A DNA stretch of 35,338 nt, taken from Sulfurovum sp. Lineage in GTDB: Bacteria; Campylobacterota; Campylobacteria; Campylobacterales; Sulfurovaceae. Made by a program: the position numbers and the translations under genes. Positions 19,488 to 28,130 of this stretch are shown here, piece after piece. Every line of letters begins with the position of its first letter. The first letter of the stretch is position 1. The stretch lies in contig JAKIUE010000013.1 in assembly GCA_021647715.1 (NCBI GenBank), forward strand, positions 1-35,338, written 5' to 3'. The notes below the pieces were generated by a model, which was not told the origin of the DNA, did no database searches, and saw only the letters and a program-made list of their open reading frames with translations.

Positions 19488-19882
19488 TGTCTAGTAATTT
19501 CTCTTGGGATGACAGTCCTGACTTAAATATAACACCACTTATGGATGTTATGTTAGTACTTATGGCAATTCTTATGGTCACGGCACCTACACTTACCTAC
19601 CAAGAACAGATTGATTTACCTCAGGGTTCTAAAACAGTAGAAGTAACTAAATCTAAAACACTTACCATACGTATGGATAAAAATAGAAAAATTTATCTTA
19701 AAAATGATAGCTATGGTTTAGATACTTTTGCAGATGATTTTTTAAATCAATCAACTAAGTATGACAAAAATTCTGATGTATATATACGTGCAGATGAAGT
19801 TTTACAGTATAAAGATATTATGTATTTACTTAAATCTGTAAAAGCAGCAGGCTTTGAGAAAGTTTCGCTGTTGACTGAATAA
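19487..19882 (+). CDS. tolR: TolR/ExbD-type protein
   Basis: Inner-membrane partner of TolQ with a single helix and a periplasmic domain. The 131-residue protein contains DLNITPLMDVMLVLMAILMV (about 12-31), where the Asp of PLMDVML is the proton-carrying residue, and the C-terminal region VYIRADEVLQYKDIMYLLKSVKAAG. It starts at a GTG that overlaps the tolQ stop by one base. Confidence 0.92.
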   Translation: MSSNFSWDDSPDLNITPLMDVMLVLMAILMVTAPTLTYQEQIDLPQGSKTVEVTKSKTLTIRMDKNRKIYLKNDSYGLDTFADDFLNQSTKYDKNSDVYIRADEVLQYKDIMYLLKSVKAAGFEKVSLLTE

Positions 19883-19893
19883 AAGGTTTTTAT

Positions 19894-20706
19894 ATGATAG
19901 AAAAACCTTTGAGACTTATTTGGGGTATTATTTCCTTTGGTATATATTTATTATTATTATTTTTATTAATATATTACTTTAATACAAAAAATATTGATAA
20001 ATCCAAAACATATGTAAAAAAGAATGCAGAACGTATACAAGTAGCACTTGCTACTACAAAAGAAATAAGTAAAGAAGTTAAGAAGAGTACTACTCAAAAA
20101 AAACCGGTACCAAAAAAGAAATCAATCAAGAAAAAAGAGTTAAAGCCAGTAGATACTAAGAAGAAAATACTAAAAGAGAAGATAGTTAAAAAGATAGTTA
20201 AGAAAAAACCTATCAAGCCAAAGAAAAAGAATATTAAAAAAGAAAACCTAAAAAAGCCTAAAAAAACATTAGATTTGTTTTCAGATGTCAAAGTAATGGA
20301 GAAAAAACTAGATATAAATATGACAGATAAACCTATTAATACCACACCTAATAGTAATCTAATAAAGGTTGTAGAGAAGCGTAAAAGTGCTACTGAAAGG
20401 ATTAGTAGCTCGTTAAAAGTGCAAGAAAGTACTCGTAGTGGGGAAGAGAATGAATATTTTGCAAAAGTCCAAAGTATGCTTGAAGATTGGCCTGCACAAA
20501 GTGATTTTGCAGGGGAGAAAGCGAAAGTCGTGTTATTTATAAAACCAAGTGGGCGATTTGAATTCAAAGTGAAATCTGGGTCAAGTATTGATGCATTCAA
20601 TGAAGGGCTTATTGCATTTTTGGAGCAGTTACAAAGTATTGGTTTTGGGGAACACATAGGTGAAAAAACCTATGAATATGAAGCAGAATTTATTGCTAAA
20701 GAATAG
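19894..20706 (+). CDS. tolA: TolA-like periplasmic-spanning protein
   Basis: Links the TolQR motor to Pal and TolB at the outer membrane. The 270-residue protein has an N-terminal membrane helix (about 8-29), a long Lys/Pro-rich stretch (about 58-125) with repeated KK and KKK runs, a Ser/Thr-rich linker, and a C-terminal TolA/TonB-like domain beginning near EYFAKVQSMLEDWP and including KVVLFIKPSGRFEFKVKSGS. Sequence conservation is low, as usual for TolA, so the call depends on architecture and position. Confidence 0.85.
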   Translation: MIEKPLRLIWGIISFGIYLLLLFLLIYYFNTKNIDKSKTYVKKNAERIQVALATTKEISKEVKKSTTQKKPVPKKKSIKKKELKPVDTKKKILKEKIVKKIVKKKPIKPKKKNIKKENLKKPKKTLDLFSDVKVMEKKLDINMTDKPINTTPNSNLIKVVEKRKSATERISSSLKVQESTRSGEENEYFAKVQSMLEDWPAQSDFAGEKAKVVLFIKPSGRFEFKVKSGSSIDAFNEGLIAFLEQLQSIGFGEHIGEKTYEYEAEFIAKE

Positions 20707-20750
20707 GAAACTGATATTTTAAATTTAACTTTTAGTATATAAATACCTCT

Positions 20751-20793
20751 TTGACATTTTTTGACTTTATGTTGATATTATGTTGTATATAAA
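20751..20793 (+). promoter_or_regulatory. Possible promoter region before pilT-like gene
   Basis: Two -35-like hexamers, TTGACA (20751) and TTGACT (20761), stand ten bases apart. TATTAT (20776) and TATATA (20786) lie 19 bp from each. The 111-nt gap after tolA (to 20817) and this double arrangement suggest separate transcription of the ATPase gene. Confidence 0.4.
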
Positions 20794-20841
20794 AACAATT
20801 GTAATATATCAAGAGATGTGAACATACAAAGGAGTGAGTAT

Positions 20842-21972
20842 ATGAAAAATAGATTAAATGCGTATTTAAATAAATTATTAGAACTAAATGGTAGTGATTT
20901 ACATTTAAAAGAAGGTTCTTTGGTGCATATGCGTGTAAAAGGTGAGCTGCATGCGTTAAAAGAGGAAAGATTGACACATGATGATATGACTCAGGTTGTT
21001 CAGGAAATACTTACTACAAACGAATTTGCTAGATTAAAAGAAGAGAGAGAATTAGACAGTTCATACACTTTAGATAACAGACGTTACAGAATAAATGTTT
21101 TTCATCATATGCATGGTTTAGGTGTTGCTATGCGTGTTATACCAGAAGATATACTTTCTCTAGAAGATTTACATTTACCTAAAAGTGTAGAAAAATTATC
21201 TGAATTAGAGCATGGATTGATTCTTGTTACAGGTACAACTGGATCTGGTAAATCTACAACATTAGCGGCATTATTAGATAGAATTAATAAAACAAAAAGA
21301 AAGCATATAGTAAGTATTGAAGATCCAGTTGAGTATTTACACAAAGAACATTCATGTCTTATTTCGCAGCGCTCTGTGGGAACGAATACGCAAACCTTTT
21401 CTAGTGCCCTTAAGGCTTCTTTACGTGAAGATGTAGATGTCATTTTTATTGGTGAGTTGCGTGATTTAGAGACTGTTGAAATAGCATTACATGCCGCAAA
21501 CACAGGACATCTTGTTGTTGCGACATTACATACTTTGGATGCAAAAGAGACCATTGGTAGAATTATTGGAATGTATCCAGAAGGAGAGCAAGGACGTATT
21601 CGCACGGCCTTATCTTTTGTATTAGAAGCTGTAGTTTCACAAAGACTTGTAAAAACAAAAGAAGATGAAAGAATACCAGCAGTAGAGATTTTATTGAAAA
21701 CAACAAGAATTGCAGAACTTATTGCAGAAAATAGAGACAGTGAAATCTTAGAAAGTATCGAAAGTGGTAAAGATATTTATGGTACTCAAACATTTGATCA
21801 GTCACTATTACAGCTTTATAATAGAGATATTATTAGTAAGCAAATTGCGTTAAGACATGCAACTAATCCATCAGATTTAAGTTTGAAAATGCAAGGTATT
21901 GATAAAACTACCAATACTGAAACTAAAAATATTCCATCTAGACCAACTAAAGGTGTTTTTGATTTAAAGTAG
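20842..21972 (+). CDS. PilT/PilU-type retraction ATPase
   Basis: Hexameric secretion-type ATPase that drives depolymerisation of type IV pili. The 376-residue protein has an N-terminal PAS-like region, Walker A GTTGSGKST (131-139), ASLREDVD Asp box, a Walker B GELRD (204-208, usually GEMRD) and the His box TGHLVVATLHT, and ends with a 40-residue variable tail. The start ATG 20842 has AAGGAG; the GTG at 20818 lies before that site and is rejected. It sits between tolA and tolB, a place where I recall no such gene in Campylobacter or Helicobacter. PilT or PilU cannot be separated by eye. Confidence 0.88.
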   Translation: MKNRLNAYLNKLLELNGSDLHLKEGSLVHMRVKGELHALKEERLTHDDMTQVVQEILTTNEFARLKEERELDSSYTLDNRRYRINVFHHMHGLGVAMRVIPEDILSLEDLHLPKSVEKLSELEHGLILVTGTTGSGKSTTLAALLDRINKTKRKHIVSIEDPVEYLHKEHSCLISQRSVGTNTQTFSSALKASLREDVDVIFIGELRDLETVEIALHAANTGHLVVATLHTLDAKETIGRIIGMYPEGEQGRIRTALSFVLEAVVSQRLVKTKEDERIPAVEILLKTTRIAELIAENRDSEILESIESGKDIYGTQTFDQSLLQLYNRDIISKQIALRHATNPSDLSLKMQGIDKTTNTETKNIPSRPTKGVFDLK

Positions 21973-22012
21973 GCTTTAATATTAATTAATGAAGATTTCA
22001 ACACTGCCTTGA

Positions 22013-22018
22013 TATAAT
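22013..22018 (+). promoter_or_regulatory. tolB promoter -10 (TATAAT)
   Basis: TATAAT at 22013-22018, with TTGA upstream, gives a start near 22025. That leaves room for the AAGGAA site at 22039-22044 to serve a TTG start at 22051. Confidence 0.6.
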
Positions 22019-22050
22019 GATTTTATCAAAATTATATGAAGGAACTGTAT

Positions 22051-23292
22051 TTGAAGTATGTATTATTAGTATTAGTATTATCATTAAATCTTTTTGCAGT
22101 AGATGCTGCAGTTAAAATTGAAAAAGATGTTGAAAATCGTGCACGCATAGCGATTGTCGATGCATCTACGGTGCAGAACAATGCATTTTTTAAAATCTTA
22201 CAATCTGATTTTAAAATTTCTGGAAATTTTAAAGCAGACACTACACATCATAAAGGTGATATAAATTCAAATTATTTAATACCTGCACTTAAAAGCAAAG
22301 AGTATGTTCTTAAATATGCATTATCTCAAAATACTGGAACCAAACTGCTTGTACGTTTGTTAAGAGCGTCAAATGGTGCAGAAGTATTTAAAAAAAATTA
22401 TACTATCCCCTCAAAAAATAAAACCCCATTTCTTGCACATAAAGCAGTGAGTGACATAAACAAAGCTTTAAAATATCCTGATATATCTTGGATAAATAGA
22501 TATGTTATTTATGCACGTTATACTACACCAGGGAAAAGTGAAATTGTTTTAGCAGATTATACGTTTAATTACAAAAAATCTATTATAAAAGGGGGATTAA
22601 ACCTTTTTCCAAAATGGGCAGATAAAGATCAAAAAAGTTTTTATTATAGTGCATACAATGGTTTAAGACCTATTTTATACAAAATGAATATTTATACAGG
22701 TAGAAAAGTAAAGATGGCAACATCTGAAGGTATGTTAGTATGTTCAGATGTTCGTAAAGATGAAAAAAAAATATTATTAACTATGGCACCCACAGGTCAA
22801 ACTGATATCTATGAATTGGATGTTGCTTCAAAGTCAAAAAGAAGAGTCACCAAATTTAATGGCATTGATGTGAGTGGTAAGTACCTAGACGATGATAGTA
22901 GCATTGTTTTTGTCTCTGATAGATTAGGGTATGCAAATATATTTAAAAAAGGTTTAAGCGCTTCTTCTGTTTCTCAAGTAGTATATCATGGACGTAATAA
23001 TAATGCGGTAGATACACATGGAAGTAAGATTGTCTATGCAAGTAGAGAAAGTCAAAATACTTTTGGAGCAAATACATTTAACATCTATTTAGCTTCATCA
23101 AAAAACAGTAAGACACGCCCTTTGACAACAACAGGAACAAATCAATTTCCTACTTTGTCAGTAGATGGGAATGTTATATTGTACATAAAACATAGAGGTA
23201 ATAGTTCATCAGTAGGATATATAAACTTAACAAGTCAGCAGAGTTTACTTTTTCCTATTTCTGGGCGTAAAATGCAATCTATAGATTGGTAA
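22051..23292 (+). CDS. tolB: Tol-Pal system beta-propeller protein TolB
   Basis: Periplasmic protein that binds Pal and is controlled by TolA. About 413 residues: signal peptide MKYVLLVLVLSLNLFAVDA, an N-terminal domain with RIAIVDAST, and a C-terminal propeller with repeats such as SFYYSAYNGLRPILYKMNI and SIVFVSDRLGYANIFKK. I prefer TTG 22051 because AAGGAA lies just before it and the signal peptide is then standard; ATG 22036 adds five residues but has no ribosome-binding site and lies about 11 nt from the predicted transcript start. Confidence 0.92.
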   Translation: MKYVLLVLVLSLNLFAVDAAVKIEKDVENRARIAIVDASTVQNNAFFKILQSDFKISGNFKADTTHHKGDINSNYLIPALKSKEYVLKYALSQNTGTKLLVRLLRASNGAEVFKKNYTIPSKNKTPFLAHKAVSDINKALKYPDISWINRYVIYARYTTPGKSEIVLADYTFNYKKSIIKGGLNLFPKWADKDQKSFYYSAYNGLRPILYKMNIYTGRKVKMATSEGMLVCSDVRKDEKKILLTMAPTGQTDIYELDVASKSKRRVTKFNGIDVSGKYLDDDSSIVFVSDRLGYANIFKKGLSASSVSQVVYHGRNNNAVDTHGSKIVYASRESQNTFGANTFNIYLASSKNSKTRPLTTTGTNQFPTLSVDGNVILYIKHRGNSSSVGYINLTSQQSLLFPISGRKMQSIDW

Positions 23293-23315
23293 TATAGATA
23301 CTAAAAGGAAAGAGA

Positions 23316-23858
23316 ATGATTAAAAAATCAATGATAACAATGTTGGCACTTTCAACACTCATAATGACTGCGTGTACTCAAAAGGCACCAGATTTAGGCG
23401 GAGAAGAAGGAAAAAATAATATTTCAGATAGTGTCGACATAGCAAATGACACTGTGACTATTGATGAAAATAAATACGGAAATGAAAATACTGATACCGT
23501 GAGTGAAAGTAAGTATAATAGTAGTAGTGATGGATTTCAAAGTATCTATTTTGATTTTGGAGATTATAGCATATCTTCTGAAATGGAAAATCACATTACA
23601 AGCAATACTAATATTGTCAATAGTGAAAGTAATACTATTAAAATTGAAGGTAATTGTGATGAATTTGGAACCGATGAATATAATTATGCATTGGGACTTA
23701 AGCGTGCTAAATCAGTAAAAGATGCCATAGCTGCACAAGGTGTGTCAGAAAGTAAAATGGTTATTATCTCTTATGGCGAGAGCAGCCCAACCTGTTCTAG
23801 TCCAACAGATAGTTGTTATGAAAAAAATAGAAGAGTTGATCTTCGATTGGTGAAGTAA
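23316..23858 (+). CDS. pal: Peptidoglycan-associated lipoprotein Pal
   Basis: Outer-membrane lipoprotein anchoring to peptidoglycan. The 180-residue protein has a lipobox MTAC (Cys20), a Glu/Asn/Thr-rich linker, and an OmpA-like domain (about 73-180) with IYFDFGDYSI, IEGNCDEFGTDEYNYALGLKRA and the closing NRRVDLRL. The peptidoglycan-binding Asp and Arg are in EFGTDEYN and NRRVD. Strong AAAGGAAAG site. Confidence 0.96.
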   Translation: MIKKSMITMLALSTLIMTACTQKAPDLGGEEGKNNISDSVDIANDTVTIDENKYGNENTDTVSESKYNSSSDGFQSIYFDFGDYSISSEMENHITSNTNIVNSESNTIKIEGNCDEFGTDEYNYALGLKRAKSVKDAIAAQGVSESKMVIISYGESSPTCSSPTDSCYEKNRRVDLRLVK

Positions 23859-23863
23859 AGAAA

Positions 23864-24640
23864 ATGAAACGAATTGTTTTGTCTGTATACGTGTATGCTA
23901 CTATGTTATATGCAGAACCGTCCGTATATGGGAATAAAAGTGATTTTAATTCTGTGAATAAAAAAGCTATTACCTTACTTAAAAGGCAAGTACGACAACA
24001 AAACGAACGCATCGCTGGCTTAACAAGTATTATTGAAGGGTTGAGTGCAACTGTCAATAAACTACAACAAAAAAACAAAAGTACTAAGCACCCCAGTAAA
24101 GATACAGACTCTAGTGAACTTCTTGAAGAACTTGGTCGAATGATTGATGAAATCAATGAAAATTATGTTTCGAAAGAAGAACTAATAAAAGTTTTAGAAA
24201 CAGGTGAAGAAAGCCTCCCCAGAAAAATTAAAAATGTATCCAAGAGTAAAACTAAAGAAACTGAATCTTTAAAAGTAAAGAACTCAGCAAAACTCTATAG
24301 TGAAGGGGTGCGTTTATTTGTAAAAAAACGTTATGATGAGGCAAAAAAAAGATTTACTCTCACTGATTCTAATGGACATAAGCCAGCAGCCTCAAATTAC
24401 TATTTAGGTGAAATAGCGTATTATACGAAAAATTATGAAGATGCAATCTTCTATTTTAAAAAAAGTGCGGGTCTTTATGATAAAGCTTCTTACATAGATG
24501 TATTGTTATTGCATACAGCAATATCTTTAGAAAATACAGATGAAAAAATACAGGCAAAAGCATTTTATGAAAATATTATTGAAAATTACAAAGAGAAAAA
24601 AACGGCAACTATTGCCCGTGATAAATTAAAGAAGTTATAA
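23864..24640 (+). CDS. cpoB: CpoB/YbgF-like coiled-coil TPR protein
   Basis: Periplasmic protein that coordinates Tol-Pal with peptidoglycan synthesis at division. The 258-residue protein has a signal peptide ending in YAEPS, a coiled coil (about 36-65, with RQVRQQNERIAGL), a charged linker, and C-terminal tetratricopeptide repeats (about 140-258) starting AKLYSEGVRLFVKKRYDEA. It lies five bases after pal and abuts the next gene with no gap. Confidence 0.85.
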   Translation: MKRIVLSVYVYATMLYAEPSVYGNKSDFNSVNKKAITLLKRQVRQQNERIAGLTSIIEGLSATVNKLQQKNKSTKHPSKDTDSSELLEELGRMIDEINENYVSKEELIKVLETGEESLPRKIKNVSKSKTKETESLKVKNSAKLYSEGVRLFVKKRYDEAKKRFTLTDSNGHKPAASNYYLGEIAYYTKNYEDAIFYFKKSAGLYDKASYIDVLLLHTAISLENTDEKIQAKAFYENIIENYKEKKTATIARDKLKKL

Positions 24641-25255
24641 ATGAAATATATATATCTAAGTCTAATTGTCTTACAGTTTAGTCAGTTACTTCAGGCAGAA
24701 ACACTTTTTTATGAAGGTGATGAAAAAGCTGGGGAAGAAGTTGTTGTAAAAGAATTAACACATGAACTCGTACCTATATCCAAAACAGTTTTTAATGTTA
24801 TTGATTTAAAAAATGGTAAAGAAAAAGTTGTTAACCTAACGGGAAAAGATTTTATCATTGTATCTGTACGCGAAAAAGGAAGCGATGGACGTTTTTATGC
24901 AGTGGATAAAGATGGGACAGTGTGGTGGTCAGGAGCTATTACTTCAGGAGCATTAGAGTTTAGAAGTCCCTCTGGTGTATTTTCTATTTTTCAGAAAAAA
25001 AGACATCATATGTCTACTGCCTTTCCCGATGAAGATGGTGTGAACAATATGGACTTTATGATGAAATATACACATAATGGACATGCTTTACATAAAGGAA
25101 GTGTGGATTGGATGTCTCATGGGTGTATTCATATTGACCCAAAGGACGTGCCAGTTATTTATAATTGGTCTAGACATGGTATGCCTGTAGTTGTGACGAG
25201 ACATACTTATATGCCATTCGCAAAAGACGACTTACGTAAAATTTATTTACGATGA
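24641..25255 (+). CDS. L,D-transpeptidase (YkuD family)
   Basis: Periplasmic enzyme family that cross-links peptidoglycan stems or attaches proteins to them. The 204-residue protein has an N-terminal signal peptide (to about residue 19, LLQA), a domain including FYAVDKDG and SPSGVFSIFQK, and the catalytic MSHGCIHID motif with Cys162, paired with a His in THNGHALHKG (H148 or H151). It starts immediately after the cpoB stop, so it is probably co-expressed with Tol-Pal. Its 3' end overlaps the convergent proC by nine bases. Confidence 0.9.
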   Translation: MKYIYLSLIVLQFSQLLQAETLFYEGDEKAGEEVVVKELTHELVPISKTVFNVIDLKNGKEKVVNLTGKDFIIVSVREKGSDGRFYAVDKDGTVWWSGAITSGALEFRSPSGVFSIFQKKRHHMSTAFPDEDGVNNMDFMMKYTHNGHALHKGSVDWMSHGCIHIDPKDVPVIYNWSRHGMPVVVTRHTYMPFAKDDLRKIYLR

Positions 25256-26011
25256 TAATGCTTTTGCTCTCTCATTAGCTTGCTGTATAGCACTCATACA
25301 CGAAGCACGTACATTTCCATCTTCGAGCGCACCATAACCTGCTGCTGTAGTACCTCCAGGACTCATGACAGAGTCTTTTAGTAAAGAAGGGTGTATCTCT
25401 TGAATCAGTGTGCCGAAACCTCCAAATAAGCCTCTCATAACAAGCATGGCATCTTCTCTTTTTAATCCTTGTTTTACAGCTCCATCTGCTAGAGCTTCAG
25501 CGATGAGTGCTAAGTATGCAGGTCCTGAACCCGCCAAAGCTGTAGCGACATCTATCTCTTTTTCTGAATTTAACCAAAGCGTTTCCCCGATAGAGTTTAA
25601 GATAGCTATAGCTTCATCTTTAGCGGTGACATCACCAGTAAGGGTAGTCATGGACTGTCCAATACTTGCAGCTAAATTTGGCATACTTCTTACAATAGAT
25701 TTTGGCTTTAAATATTTTTTTATATTTTCAATGGTTGTCCCAGCTAAAACAGAAATAAGTAAATCTGCTTTACCTTGAAGTATTTTTCCTATTTCTTCTA
25801 TATTATTTGGTTTGACACATAATAGTACAGTTTTATTACTCATGTCAAAATCTTTAAGTAAGTAAGTGTCTATTCTAAATCCAAGGTTATTGGCAAAATT
25901 ATCTAGTTTTTTTTGGTTGCGACCTACTACTTCAATATTATATTTTTCATGTAATCCTTTGGCAATACTAAGTGCCATATTTCCGTTGCCTATAAATGTA
26001 ATTGTTCTCAT
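25247..26011 (-). CDS. proC: Pyrroline-5-carboxylate reductase
   Basis: Reduces pyrroline-5-carboxylate to proline with NAD(P)H, the last step of proline synthesis. The 254-residue protein has the Rossmann start ITFIGNGNMALSIAKGL, LLCVKPNN, VRSMPNLAASIGQ, ATALAGSGPAYLALIAEALADGAVKQGL and the signature SPGGTTAAGYGALEDG. GGAG lies eight bases before the ATG. It is divergent from proA, so the two share an intergenic control region. Confidence 0.97.
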   Translation of the reverse strand: MRTITFIGNGNMALSIAKGLHEKYNIEVVGRNQKKLDNFANNLGFRIDTYLLKDFDMSNKTVLLCVKPNNIEEIGKILQGKADLLISVLAGTTIENIKKYLKPKSIVRSMPNLAASIGQSMTTLTGDVTAKDEAIAILNSIGETLWLNSEKEIDVATALAGSGPAYLALIAEALADGAVKQGLKREDAMLVMRGLFGGFGTLIQEIHPSLLKDSVMSPGGTTAAGYGALEDGNVRASCMSAIQQANERAKALSS

Positions 26012-26063
26012 TGTTTTCGCTCCATTATAAATTATATAGATTATAGCATTATTAGTATAACTT

Positions 26064-26072
26064 TGTTAAAAT
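26064..26072 (+). promoter_or_regulatory. Extended -10 promoter for proA
   Basis: TGTTAAAAT (TG-n-TAAAAT) lies 31 bp before proA in the 92-bp gap between divergent proC and proA. Confidence 0.45.
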
Positions 26073-26103
26073 AGGAGTATTTAGCGGTTGAAGGAATAAC
26101 AAC

Positions 26104-27339
26104 ATGGAAACATTTTTACAAGAAGCAAAAGCTTCTAGTAGGCTACTCTCGACTTTAAGTGGCACAGATAAAAACAGTATATTAAGAGCTATGGCACAAG
26201 GATTAAGAGATCAATGTGTAGATATTTTAAAAGCTAACGCTTTAGATATGAAAGCTGCAGAAGATAATGATTTAAGTATAGCACTAAAAGACAGGTTACT
26301 TTTAGATGCGTCTAGAGTGGAAGGTATGGCCGTTGCTATAGAAGAGATAGCAGCATTAAAAGAGCCTGTTGGACGTGTGCTAGATGGTTGGTATACAGAT
26401 GCAGGGTTTAAAATAGAAAAAGTTTCTGTGCCCATAGGAGTCATAGGGGTCATTTATGAGTCACGTCCAAATGTTACAGCCGATGTAGGTGCGCTTTGCT
26501 TCAAGTCTGGTAATGTTGCCATACTCAAAGGTGGCAAAGAAGCAGAACATTCTAACCAAATCATAGCAAAGGTACTTCAAGGTGTACTTGCAGCACATGA
26601 TTTACCTACAGCGGCCATAGCACTTTTACCAGATTCTTCACGTGAAGGTGTGGCAAAACTCATTAAGCAAGATAAGTATGTAGACCTTATCGTACCACGT
26701 GGTGGAGAAGCACTTATTAAATATGTCTCATCTAATGCGACTGTACCTGTAGTTAAACATGACAAAGGACTTTGTCATACGTATATAGATAAAAATGCTG
26801 ATTTTGATAAAGCTTTAGCTGTAGCAATTAATGCGAAGTGTAGACGTACAGGTATCTGTGGTGCATTGGAAACCTTACTTGTAGATGAAGTTATAGCTAG
26901 TGATATACTCCCTCGTATCAAAGAAGCATATGAGGCACAAGGCACCCAGATGCGTGGATGTGAAAAAACACGTGAGGTCATAGATGTTAATGTTGCAAGT
27001 GTTGAAGACTATGCTACGGAGTACCTAGATAATATCATTACTATACGAGTAGTCTCTGGAGTAGAAGGGGCTATTAGCCATATAGAAGAGTATGGTTCAC
27101 AGCACTCTGAAGCAATCATCACTGAAAACTATACAACAGCAGAACATTTTTTAAATACAGTAGATGCAGCCTGTGTGTATCTGAATGTAAGTACACAGTT
27201 TACCGATGGAGGTGAGTTTGGATTTGGTGCAGAAGTAGGCATAAGTACAAATAAACTACATGCAAGAGGACCTATGGGTGTGAGTGAACTTACTACATAT
27301 AAATATAAGATTTATGGAAATGGCGAAACAAGACAATAA
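26104..27339 (+). CDS. proA: Glutamate-5-semialdehyde dehydrogenase
   Basis: Reduces glutamyl-5-phosphate to the semialdehyde, the second proline step after ProB. The 411-residue protein has PIGVIGVIYESRPNVTADVG, KSGNVAILKGGKEA, VPRGGEALI and NAKCRRTGICGALETLLV with the catalytic Cys252, then QFTDGGEFGFGAEVGISTNK near the end. AAGGAA precedes the ATG. With proC and the distant proB it completes the pathway within the window. Confidence 0.97.
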   Translation: METFLQEAKASSRLLSTLSGTDKNSILRAMAQGLRDQCVDILKANALDMKAAEDNDLSIALKDRLLLDASRVEGMAVAIEEIAALKEPVGRVLDGWYTDAGFKIEKVSVPIGVIGVIYESRPNVTADVGALCFKSGNVAILKGGKEAEHSNQIIAKVLQGVLAAHDLPTAAIALLPDSSREGVAKLIKQDKYVDLIVPRGGEALIKYVSSNATVPVVKHDKGLCHTYIDKNADFDKALAVAINAKCRRTGICGALETLLVDEVIASDILPRIKEAYEAQGTQMRGCEKTREVIDVNVASVEDYATEYLDNIITIRVVSGVEGAISHIEEYGSQHSEAIITENYTTAEHFLNTVDAACVYLNVSTQFTDGGEFGFGAEVGISTNKLHARGPMGVSELTTYKYKIYGNGETRQ

Positions 27340-27403
27340 AGCTAAGGACTACTAAAGCTTCATTGGCTAGAATAGAAAAAATTAACTAACTAAAGGAATT
27401 ATA

Positions 27404-27916
27404 ATGGCAATTCAAGCAGAAAAAAATGTTGTAGGTATAGAGTACGAAGTAAAAGAAGCAGGCACAACAGAAGTTGTTGATAGTAACAAAGGTGGTAAAG
27501 CACTAGAGTTTATTATGGGAAAAGGTCAAATTATTCCGGGTCTTGAAAAAGCACTTGTAGGTATGGGTGAAGGTGAAAGCTCAGATATCCACGTAAAAGC
27601 TGAAGATGCTTATGGTGAAAGAAAAGATGAAGCAATGCAAACACTTCCAAAAGACCAGTTTGCTGGTGTTGATCTTGTTGAAGGTATGACACTTTATGGA
27701 CAAGGTGAAGATGGACAAAGTACACAAGTGATAGTAAAATCATTTGATGATAAGGAAGTAACTATTGATTTTAACCATCCACTTGCAGGTAAAGACTTAA
27801 TGTTTTCTGTGAAAGTATTAACTGTAAGACAAACAACGATGGAAGAATTGACTTCTGGCGCTGTTGGTGGACCAGCTAGTGGTGAAAGTTGTGGAACAGG
27901 CTGTGGCTGTCACTAA
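27404..27916 (+). CDS. slyD: SlyD-type FKBP peptidyl-prolyl isomerase
   Basis: Cytoplasmic proline isomerase and chaperone; SlyD also serves nickel delivery in some bacteria. The 170-residue protein has EYEVKEAGTTEVVDS, the FKBP core MGKGQIIPGLEKALVGMGEGE, an inserted flap domain (about 70-125), DFNHPLAGKDLMFSVKVLTV, and a short C-terminal metal-binding tail with clustered Cys and His (CGTGCGCH). The tail is much shorter than in E. coli SlyD but keeps three Cys in the final motif and an ending His. Position after the Tol-Pal block is conserved. Confidence 0.95.
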   Translation: MAIQAEKNVVGIEYEVKEAGTTEVVDSNKGGKALEFIMGKGQIIPGLEKALVGMGEGESSDIHVKAEDAYGERKDEAMQTLPKDQFAGVDLVEGMTLYGQGEDGQSTQVIVKSFDDKEVTIDFNHPLAGKDLMFSVKVLTVRQTTMEELTSGAVGGPASGESCGTGCGCH

Positions 27917-27930
27917 TCTTTCGTTCGATT

Positions 27931-27963
27931 GGGCATCATCTTTGCATAAAAAGTTTGATGCCC
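27931..27963 (+). terminator. Hairpin after slyD, probable terminator
   Basis: GGGCATCA (27931-27938) pairs with TGATGCCC (27956-27963), and an inner CTTT/AAAG pairing extends the stem. It is followed by CATTT, a weak T-run. The rest of the gap to 28100 shows no gene. Confidence 0.6.
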
Positions 27964-28106
27964 CATTTAGTCACTTACTCTTAAGTAAGCTCTCTCACTA
28001 CACACCAAACTACTTATACAAATCTAATAGCAACTCAAACGAAACATATTTAATAATACATTTACTTTTAATAACATGACAATTTGCCATTTTTTGGTTA
28101 CTTATC

Positions 28107-28124
28107 TATAATTCTAACTATAAT
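28107..28124 (+). promoter_or_regulatory. Two TATAAT boxes directly before the Mrr-like gene
   Basis: TATAAT occurs at 28107-28112 and 28119-28124, with a T-rich upstream tract. The second would start transcription at or next to the ATG (28131), the first only about 12 nt before it. No Shine-Dalgarno is visible, so translation may be leaderless. Confidence 0.5.
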
Positions 28125-28130
28125 ACTACT

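Noticed and set aside
20094-20657. Reverse-strand open frame of 187 codons inside tolA
   Set aside because: It is the antisense of the Lys/Pro-rich tolA stretch, giving a Phe/Ser/Leu-rich low-complexity product with no family motif.
21105-21605. Reverse-strand open frame of 166 codons within the PilT-like gene
   Set aside because: Antisense shadow of the ATPase domain with no recognisable features.
27864-28079. Forward frame of 71 codons after slyD
   Set aside because: It starts inside slyD in another frame and reads through the terminator hairpin into AT-rich spacer.
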